In this document: piece by piece, positions 1 to 5,078 of the stretch
Position numbering within the stretch: the first letter of the stretch is position 1
Layout: every line of letters starts with the position of its first letter
Assembly: GCA_958420145.1 (NCBI GenBank)
Contig: CATZIR010000047.1
Location: 1-5,907, forward strand
Source: an uncultured Eubacteriales bacterium
Lineage (GTDB): Bacteria; Bacillota; Clostridia; Christensenellales; UBA1242
Length of the DNA: 5,907 nucleotides
Reading direction: 5' to 3'
Notes under the pieces: model-generated
Seen by the model: the letters and a program-made list of their open reading frames with translations, nothing else
The model's database searches: none
Told to the model about the DNA's origin: nothing
Position numbers and translations under genes: made by a program

Positions 1-2
1 AT

Positions 3-428
3 ATGGTTCATGAGCAAAATAGTTACGAAGCCGACAAGGAAACCGTCATCTACGAAAAAGTAAAACCACAAAAAAAGTTAAAGCGAACCAGCAAAATTTT
101 TGTTTGTATTGCTTGCGCAATCGCTGTTTTAATGGGAACACTTGGCATAATTAACACCGTTAAAATTAACAACCTAAATTTTAGCAATGTTTCCAAGGCA
201 GAAGAGATTGCAAATGTGGGCAAAGAACTGGTTAAAATCGACCAAGCAATCGAAGGAATAACCAGCGAAGACGCAGTTAAAGATAACGCACAAAATGGTG
301 GAATGGAATCTGTAACCACCACCGAAAAAATAGAACTAATCGAAAAAAATAATGTTGTGGAGCACAAAGGAAGAACAAGTTCATTTGATAAAATTTGTAA
401 CTTTATAATTCATTTCTTTGGGGGCTAA
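3..428 (+). CDS. Small single-pass membrane protein in the FtsL position of the dcw cluster
   Basis: A 141-residue protein with a charged, Lys-rich cytoplasmic N-terminus (residues 1-31), one hydrophobic membrane segment at about 32-53 and an acidic extracytoplasmic part. The lysines before the segment predict N-in topology, as in FtsL/DivIC division scaffold proteins. Its place directly before a class B PBP is where ftsL sits in other dcw clusters, so an FtsL-like role is the best guess by synteny. Against this, I see no clear leucine-zipper coiled coil after the membrane segment. The protein is also longer than a typical FtsL (roughly 80-120 residues), and it ends in an unusual hydrophobic stretch with FDKICNFIIHFF (128-139). 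Only two bases precede the ATG, so the true start may lie upstream of the window. The stop is 1 nt before the PBP start, which suggests translational coupling. Coding status is well supported by length and context; function is inferred from position. Confidence 0.65.
   Translation: MVHEQNSYEADKETVIYEKVKPQKKLKRTSKIFVCIACAIAVLMGTLGIINTVKINNLNFSNVSKAEEIANVGKELVKIDQAIEGITSEDAVKDNAQNGGMESVTTTEKIELIEKNNVVEHKGRTSSFDKICNFIIHFFGG
420..424 (+). promoter_or_regulatory. G-rich ribosome binding site that favours the GTG start of the PBP gene
   Basis: A GGGGG run lies 5 nt before the GTG at 430, the only purine-rich element near the start. The alternative in-frame TTG at 418 has an AT-rich upstream without any Shine-Dalgarno match. 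The element is imperfect compared with AGGAGG. It lies within the last codons of the preceding gene, which fits coupled translation. Confidence 0.4.
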
Positions 429-429
429 T

Positions 430-2355
430 GTGAACACAATTCATTCCACCTTTTCATTACAAAAGAGGCTAATAGCAAGTTTGGTGCTAATAGCCTCTTT
501 GTTTGTTCTACTGTTTGGAAGGTTGCTATATCTTCAAATTTTTAATGCAAAAACTTTGCAAAATAGAGCAGAAGAGCAGTGGACAAGGGACTTGCCTTTG
601 TCTGCCACTCGTGGAACAATCAAAGATAGAAACGGCGTAAATCTCGCCGTGAGTTACACAAGTTATGATGTCTATGTTAGGGCTAGCAATGTGGTGAGTC
701 CCGAAGATGTTGCCAAAGTACTTAGCGAAAATTTGGGCGTCGACTACGACAAAGTGTATAAAAAAGCCACTAACACGAAAATAAGCGAAAGTTTGATAAA
801 ACTATCGGTAGAACAAGATGTTATCAAAAAGATAAAGCAAAGTGGCACAAAGGGTATATATTTTAGCGAAAATACAAAACGATACTACCCTTTTGGCGAC
901 CTATTATCGCAAGTTATTGGCTACACGACAATAGACAACATCGGTCAGTCTGGGCTAGAACTATACTACGACAAATACTTAAAAGGAATTGATGGTTACT
1001 CGCTCGTTCAAAGCGACATCAAAGGTGGGGAACTAGACAACACACTAAATAGTTATGTTAATTCAATCGCAGGTTGCGATTTAACACTCACAATCGACTA
1101 TCGAATACAAATGCTTTGCGAACAAGCATGCAACAAGATTATGCAAGACCATAACCCAAAAAGTGCCAGTATGATTGTTATGGACCCAAAAACTGGCGAA
1201 ATTCTTGCTATGACAAACAAACCTAGTTTTTCGCTAAATGATATACCTAGAGATGACGTTCCAACTTTAATGAGCAGGAGTAAAAATCTCAACATTGTAG
1301 ATGTCTACGAGCCGGGTTCTACATTCAAGGTGCTAACCACTGCTTCGGCTCTCGAAGAAAAAGCAACAAGTCTAAACGACCGTTTTTATGACCCTGGGTA
1401 TAGAATTGTCGACGGTCAAAGAATAAATTGTTGGCGACTACACGGTCACGGCAGTCAAACAATGGTAGACGGTCTAAACAACTCTTGCAACAGCGTTTTT
1501 GTAGATTTATCACTAAGACTAGGCGAAGAGAAAATGTATTCATATTTTGACAAATACGGCTTTGGAAAACTAACAAATGTAGACTTTGCAGGCGAAAGCG
1601 CAGGCATTGTGATGAATAGAGAGACTGCACAAAAAGTTGACCTTGCTCGTATGGGATTTGGGCAGGCGATTGCCGTAACACCTTTGCAACTAATTAGAGC
1701 CGAGTGTTCTGTTTTTAATGGTGGACTACTAATGCAACCATACTTTGTAAAATCAATTTCTAACTCTTACAACAACTATATCAAAACATTTAGTCCAACT
1801 GTTGTAAATAGAACGGTTAGCAAAGACACTAGCGATAAAATTAACTATATGATGGAACAAGTCATCGACAACGCAAACGCAATCAATGCCTTTATTCCGG
1901 GCTATAGAGTAGGTGGCAAAACAGGAACATCTCAAAAGTATGAAAACGGCAAAATAAATGGCAAGTATGTTTCGTCTTTTATTGGCTCTTTTCCAGCAAA
2001 CGACCCAGAGTATGCCATCTTGGTGGTAGTTGACGAACCTACAAGTGGTGCATACTACGGCTCTATTGTAGCAACGCCATACGCAAAATTAGTTATCGAA
2101 GGAATTATTGACTACAAACAGATTCCACCAACCGAAGACATTGTGGAGCAAACCAACGCTATGGCACTCAATATCGAAATGCCAAACCTTGTTGGAATGT
2201 CACTTACTAAAGCCATTCAAACAATTAATAGATTAGGACTTCAATACGAAAGTGACGGCGAAGGCGGAATAATCACCAAACAATACCCAAAGGCAGGCAC
2301 AATGATGTTTAATAACGGAATTTGCTACATCTCAACCGAAAAAAATCAACCATAG
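430..2355 (+). CDS. ftsI: Class B penicillin-binding protein (FtsI/PBP2B/SpoVD family) with C-terminal PASTA domain
   Basis: A D,D-transpeptidase that crosslinks peptidoglycan stem peptides outside the membrane. It has 641 residues from the GTG start. A membrane anchor lies at about 14-34, followed by the pedestal/dimerisation domain with the class B signature RGTIKDRNG (61-69). The transpeptidase domain has all three active-site motifs: STFK with nucleophile Ser297 (297-300), SCN (352-354) and KTGTS (497-501). A single PASTA domain (about 582-637, starting IEMPNLVGMS) ends the protein. This layout fits PBP2B/FtsI or the sporulation paralog SpoVD. Many Clostridia have only one such gene in the dcw cluster, and the sequence here does not separate the two roles. 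I chose the GTG over the TTG at 418 because of spacing, Shine-Dalgarno and the 1-nt gap from the preceding gene. The stop codon sits in the loop of a terminator hairpin. The 5' coding region also carries a strong hairpin at 462-500. Confidence 0.93.
   Translation: MNTIHSTFSLQKRLIASLVLIASLFVLLFGRLLYLQIFNAKTLQNRAEEQWTRDLPLSATRGTIKDRNGVNLAVSYTSYDVYVRASNVVSPEDVAKVLSENLGVDYDKVYKKATNTKISESLIKLSVEQDVIKKIKQSGTKGIYFSENTKRYYPFGDLLSQVIGYTTIDNIGQSGLELYYDKYLKGIDGYSLVQSDIKGGELDNTLNSYVNSIAGCDLTLTIDYRIQMLCEQACNKIMQDHNPKSASMIVMDPKTGEILAMTNKPSFSLNDIPRDDVPTLMSRSKNLNIVDVYEPGSTFKVLTTASALEEKATSLNDRFYDPGYRIVDGQRINCWRLHGHGSQTMVDGLNNSCNSVFVDLSLRLGEEKMYSYFDKYGFGKLTNVDFAGESAGIVMNRETAQKVDLARMGFGQAIAVTPLQLIRAECSVFNGGLLMQPYFVKSISNSYNNYIKTFSPTVVNRTVSKDTSDKINYMMEQVIDNANAINAFIPGYRVGGKTGTSQKYENGKINGKYVSSFIGSFPANDPEYAILVVVDEPTSGAYYGSIVATPYAKLVIEGIIDYKQIPPTEDIVEQTNAMALNIEMPNLVGMSLTKAIQTINRLGLQYESDGEGGIITKQYPKAGTMMFNNGICYISTEKNQP
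462..500 (+). repeat. Strong 16-bp inverted repeat inside the 5' coding region of the PBP gene
   Basis: Arms 462-477 and 485-500 (AAAGAGGCTAATAGCA and TGCTAATAGCCTCTTT) pair over 16 positions with one A/A mismatch (472/490), around a 7-nt loop (478-484). The right arm is followed by the T-rich GTTTGTT. Each arm contains the 9-mer GCTAATAGC, itself a near-palindrome, so the element is also a direct repeat with an 18-nt period. It encodes a repeated Leu-Ile-Ala-Ser-Leu in the membrane anchor. The structure is directly visible. Whether it acts as an attenuator or RNA fold, or only reflects the peptide repeat, is unknown. Confidence 0.7.
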
Positions 2356-2375
2356 AAAGGTTGATTTTTGTTTTT
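2341..2375 (+). terminator. Intrinsic terminator overlapping the stop codon of the PBP gene
   Basis: A perfect 11-bp stem joins 2341-2351 (AAAAATCAACC) and 2359-2369 (GGTTGATTTTT), with a 7-nt loop at 2352-2358. It is followed by G and T5 (2371-2375). The loop contains the TAG stop, and the left arm encodes the last residues of the PBP. The flanking A and T tracts could also make it work from the opposite strand. It predicts that transcription from the ftsL/ftsI side largely ends here. Confidence 0.8.
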
Positions 2376-2379
2376 ATCG

Positions 2380-2463
2380 TTCATCGCTTAAAAATAATGT
2401 CCTATTATAAATTTTTAAGACTTTTTTTGCTTTTGACAAGTTTTTCGTTTGTTTTGCATTAAT
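2380..2463 (+). promoter_or_regulatory. Candidate promoter region for murE in the 116-nt gap after the terminator
   Basis: The gap 2356-2471 begins with the terminator's right arm, so murE should have its own promoter. Two weak candidates are visible. The first is TTCATC (2380-2385), 17 nt, then TATTAT (2403-2408), a good -10 with a poor -35. The second is a perfect TTGACA (2433-2438) with a TGC-preceded ATTAAT (2458-2463), a good -35 with a long 19-nt spacer. The second would start transcription within a base or two of the murE ATG. The region is very AT-rich, so chance matches are likely. Confidence 0.3.
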
Positions 2464-2471
2464 ATATAAGT

Positions 2472-3956
2472 ATGGAACTCAAAAAACTGATTAGTGAAGT
2501 AGTTATCAATCAAAAATTAAATTTTGACGAAAATATTCAAGTAGAAAACATTTGTATGGACAGTTCAAAATGCACTAAAAACTCACTATTCTTTGCCATT
2601 AATGGAACTAACACAAATGGTGAATTATATGTAAGCAATGCTGTTAAAAATGGGGTTGTTGTAGTTGTTGCCGAACACAAGATAGACAACTTGAATGTTT
2701 GCCAACTTATTGTGGACAATACCCGAAGTGTAATGGCTAAAATGAGCGCCAATTTTTATGACAACGCACATAAAAAACTAAAAATCATAGCAATAGTCGG
2801 CACAAACGGAAAGACAAGCACAGCCCATATTTTAGGCTCAATTTTGTCTTACGCAAACAAGAAAGTTGGAATAATCGGCACAAATGGCTGTTATATCTGT
2901 GGCAAAAAAATAGAAAATGACATGACCACGCCTGACCCAATCGAACTACACAAACTGTTTTACGATATGAGCCAAGTGGGTGTGGAGTATGTTATTATGG
3001 AAGCAAGCGCCCACGCAATTTATTTGCATAAGTTAGACGGAATACGAACAGAATGTGCTATTTTCACTAATTTTAGCCAAGACCACTTAGACTTTTTTGG
3101 CACAATGGAAAATTATAAGCAAACTAAACTAAGTTTTTTCTCTCCCAAGTTCACTAAATGTTGCACAGTTAATGTAGACGATAAAGTTGGCCTTGAAATT
3201 TTAAACTCAACTTCTTTGCCTTGCATAACTTTTGGTATTAAAAATCCAAGCGATATTTTTGCTGTTAATATTTCTATGGACCTAAAAGGTAGTGAATTTG
3301 TTGTGAACGCATTTTACGATGTTTATCAAATAAAAACCAATCTTACTTGCCTGTTTAATGTCTACAATATTCTAAGTTGCATAGCGTGTGCTAGTTTCTT
3401 AGGGATCACAAGTAGTGTTATAAAAAAAGCATTAACAAACATTTCGCAAATTGCAGGACGTTTTAATGTTATCGACCTAAAACAGAATTTTAATATCGTC
3501 ATCGACTATGCCCACACGCCAGAAAGTTTGAAATCTCTTCTTCAAAACATCAAAATTTTAACAAAATCAAAAATAATAACGGTGTTTGGTTGTCCTGGTA
3601 ATCGTGACGAATTAAAACGAGAAATTATGGGAGAAATTGCAGGGAAATATAGCGACTTTTGCGTTATTACAAGCGATAACCCACAGTTTGAAAATAGTTA
3701 TCGAATTATGAGACAGATTGAGCAGGGTGTTTACAAAACAAACTGCCCATACAAATTGGTGGACGACAGGGAACAAGCCGTAGGCTTGGCTCTAAGTTTA
3801 GCCCAAGCAAAAACTACCGTTTTAATTGTAGGAAAGGGCGTAGAAGACTACCAAAACATCAACGGCGAGTATATTCCGTATAGTGACCAAAAAGCAGTTG
3901 AAAAACAACTACTAATTGCTAAAAAACTAAAACTAGAAAACAAGTTCTTGTACTAA
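2472..3956 (+). CDS. murE: UDP-N-acetylmuramyl-tripeptide synthetase MurE
   Basis: A cytoplasmic ATP-dependent Mur ligase that adds the third stem-peptide residue (meso-DAP or L-Lys in most bacteria) to UDP-MurNAc-L-Ala-D-Glu. It has 494 residues, normal for the family. The N-terminal UDP-binding domain includes MDSSKCTKNSLFFAI (29-43). The central ATPase domain has the P-loop GTNGKTST (110-117), TTPDP (152-156), EASAHAI (178-184), NFSQDHLDFFGT (200-211) and the probable carbamoylated Lys219. The C-terminal domain starts near GRFNVI (329-334), with DYAHTPESL (345-353), FGCPGNRDELKR (372-383) and GKGVEDYQ (454-461). The amino-acid-selecting motif, DNPR in DAP-adding enzymes, reads DNPQ (402-405), so substrate specificity is uncertain. 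The protein is Cys-rich (15 Cys), including CxxC at 140-143. An in-frame TAA at 2460-2462 fixes the start at 2472, yet no Shine-Dalgarno precedes it. No murF follows. Confidence 0.95.
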   Translation: MELKKLISEVVINQKLNFDENIQVENICMDSSKCTKNSLFFAINGTNTNGELYVSNAVKNGVVVVVAEHKIDNLNVCQLIVDNTRSVMAKMSANFYDNAHKKLKIIAIVGTNGKTSTAHILGSILSYANKKVGIIGTNGCYICGKKIENDMTTPDPIELHKLFYDMSQVGVEYVIMEASAHAIYLHKLDGIRTECAIFTNFSQDHLDFFGTMENYKQTKLSFFSPKFTKCCTVNVDDKVGLEILNSTSLPCITFGIKNPSDIFAVNISMDLKGSEFVVNAFYDVYQIKTNLTCLFNVYNILSCIACASFLGITSSVIKKALTNISQIAGRFNVIDLKQNFNIVIDYAHTPESLKSLLQNIKILTKSKIITVFGCPGNRDELKREIMGEIAGKYSDFCVITSDNPQFENSYRIMRQIEQGVYKTNCPYKLVDDREQAVGLALSLAQAKTTVLIVGKGVEDYQNINGEYIPYSDQKAVEKQLLIAKKLKLENKFLY

Positions 3957-3959
3957 AAT

Positions 3960-3998
3960 TTGACAAAATGCAATAAAATGTAACAATAACTATATAAT
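3960..3998 (+). promoter_or_regulatory. Candidate promoter upstream of mraY
   Basis: A perfect TTGACA (3960-3965) lies just after the murE stop. At a 16-nt spacer it faces AACAAT (3982-3987), preceded by TG at 3979-3980 as in an extended -10. A perfect TATAAT (3993-3998) also occurs, but 27 nt after the TTGACA and without its own recognisable -35. Either could drive mraY and murD. Transcription from the TATAAT would begin inside the left arm of the hairpin at 4000-4037 and weaken that fold. Confidence 0.4.
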
Positions 3999-3999
3999 T

Positions 4000-4043
4000 T
4001 TTCTCTCTTTGCACAACATACAATTAAAAGAGGGAAATTTTTT
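4000..4043 (+). promoter_or_regulatory. Hairpin plus T6 in the mraY leader, containing the Shine-Dalgarno
   Basis: Arms 4000-4010 (TTTCTCTCTTT) and 4027-4037 (AAAGAGGGAAA) pair over 11 positions with one U-G wobble, around a 16-nt loop. TTTTTT (4038-4043) follows and then directly the ATG. The right arm contains the only Shine-Dalgarno of mraY (GAGGG, 4030-4034), so folding would mask it. It could act as a weak terminator for murE read-through, a translational switch, or both. The long loop and AU-rich stem make strong termination doubtful. Confidence 0.45.
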
Positions 4044-5045
4044 ATGAATAGGATTTTTAGTGCCATTTTAGTTGCCTTTGTAGTCGGTCTTGTCGTATCT
4101 CCAATCGTCATATTTTTAGCAAAAAAATTAAAAGCAAAACAAAACATATACGAATATGTCGATATGCACGCATCAAAGCAAGGCACTCCAACGATGGGCG
4201 GAATTGGTATTCTTATTGCACTCATTGTAGGTTCAATTCCTTTCTTTACTCAAAACAATAGGCTTGCTTGTGTGACGCTACTAATTACCATTTGCTTTGG
4301 AATTTTAGGTTTTTTAGACGATATTCTAAAAATTGTCCACAAACAAAATTTAGGCTTAAGAGCCTATCAAAAAATTATTGGACAAACTGCCATTGCACTA
4401 ATTGTAACCATATTTGCCTACAAAAATGGCTTTGTCGGTAGCGAAATTATGCTACCATTTAGTCTAAAAACTATCACTCTTGGTTGGTGGTTTATTCCAT
4501 TTTGCTTGTTTGTGTTTTTGGCAACAGTCAACGCAGTAAATTTGACCGACGGGCTAGATGGACTTGCTGGTGGTGTGAGTTTATCTTACCTAATTGGCTT
4601 TGTGTTTGTGTGCTACATAGTGCTAACAAAACTAGTTCCAACTATGCAAACCGAAATGCAACTTGAACAAATGAATTTGCTTGTTATTGGTGGTGCAGGA
4701 ATAGGGGCACTACTTGCATACTTGCTGTTTAATTCTTTCCCAGCACTAATCTTTATGGGTGACACAGGTTCTTTGGCTCTTGGTGGGCTAATTTCCTGCC
4801 TTGCAATATTTTTAAGACAGCCACTACTCATACTAATAATCGGTCTATGCTTCGTTGTTAGCGCACTTAGTGTGTGCATACAAGTAGTGTGGTATAAACT
4901 CACAAAAAAGCGAGTGTTTTTAATGGCACCATTTCATCATCACTTAGAGAAAAAAGGATTGAATGAAAGCAAGATAGTCGTCATATATATAGTTGTAACA
5001 ACTATATTAAGTGTGGGCGCTATCTTACTAACCTTGTTAATATAA
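4044..5045 (+). CDS. mraY: Phospho-N-acetylmuramoyl-pentapeptide transferase MraY
   Basis: A polytopic inner-membrane enzyme that transfers phospho-MurNAc-pentapeptide from UDP to undecaprenyl phosphate, giving lipid I, the first membrane step of peptidoglycan synthesis. It has 333 residues, usual for the family, with about ten hydrophobic segments. Family motifs appear in order: HASKQGTPTMGG (42-53), the Asp pair in FLDDILK (90-96, D92/D93), NAVNLTDGLDGLA (163-175), FPALIFMGDTGS (232-243) with the conserved Asp240, and the cytoplasmic APFHHHLEKKG (295-305) with the HHH triad at 298-300. All key residues are present, so the enzyme should be active. The start has a GAGGG Shine-Dalgarno about 9 nt upstream, embedded in a hairpin. 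It lies 87 nt after murE and 33 nt before murD. In many relatives murF separates murE from mraY; here it does not. Confidence 0.96.
   Translation: MNRIFSAILVAFVVGLVVSPIVIFLAKKLKAKQNIYEYVDMHASKQGTPTMGGIGILIALIVGSIPFFTQNNRLACVTLLITICFGILGFLDDILKIVHKQNLGLRAYQKIIGQTAIALIVTIFAYKNGFVGSEIMLPFSLKTITLGWWFIPFCLFVFLATVNAVNLTDGLDGLAGGVSLSYLIGFVFVCYIVLTKLVPTMQTEMQLEQMNLLVIGGAGIGALLAYLLFNSFPALIFMGDTGSLALGGLISCLAIFLRQPLLILIIGLCFVVSALSVCIQVVWYKLTKKRVFLMAPFHHHLEKKGLNESKIVVIYIVVTTILSVGAILLTLLI
4987..5007 (+). repeat. 21-bp near-perfect palindrome in the 3' coding region of mraY
   Basis: Arms ATATAGTTGT (4987-4996) and ACAACTATAT (4998-5007) are exact inverted copies around a single central A at 4997. In RNA this would be a 9-bp stem with a 3-nt loop. 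It codes for part of the last membrane helix (around Val-Val-Thr-Thr). It resembles the shape of a dimeric regulator's site, but lies inside a gene in AT-rich sequence, so function is unsupported. Confidence 0.4.
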
Positions 5046-5047
5046 AC

Positions 5048-5078
5048 AAAAATGCTCTCACTTATGGGAGCGTTTTTT
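5048..5078 (+). terminator. Terminator-like hairpin plus T6 abutting the murD start codon
   Basis: Arms 5048-5059 (AAAAATGCTCTC) and 5066-5077 (GGGAGCGTTTTT) pair over 12 positions with two U-G wobbles, around a 6-nt loop ACTTAT (5060-5065). The T run extends to 5078, next to the ATG at 5079. The GC-rich core and T tract are typical of an intrinsic terminator. The descending arm also holds the murD Shine-Dalgarno (GGGAG, 5066-5070, 8 nt from ATG). It may therefore reduce read-through from mraY, mask the ribosome site, or both. Confidence 0.55.

Noticed and set aside
418..429. TTG at 418 as the start of the PBP
   Set aside because: No Shine-Dalgarno precedes it and it overlaps the upstream gene by 11 nt. 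The GTG at 430 has a G-rich site and a 1-nt gap.
1325..1681. Antisense open frame of 118 codons inside the PBP gene
   Set aside because: It is a shadow of the well-supported transpeptidase domain; the translation shows no domain or composition typical of a real protein.
3489..3512. Possible frameshift or decay in MurE because several motifs deviate from consensus
   Set aside because: The frame is intact with all ATP-binding residues; the deviations are single substitutions, consistent with divergence rather than decay.
3953..4225. Antisense open frame over the murE-mraY gap and mraY start
   Set aside because: It lies opposite conserved mraY coding sequence and the leader hairpin, and has no recognisable protein features.
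4484..4903. Short open frames on both strands within mraY
   Set aside because: They overlap the conserved MraY catalytic motifs in other frames and look like shadows.
5052..5078. In-frame ATGs at 5052 and 5064 as murD starts
   Set aside because: Neither has a Shine-Dalgarno; they would add a hydrophobic extension before the normal MurD N-terminus and place the hairpin in coding sequence.
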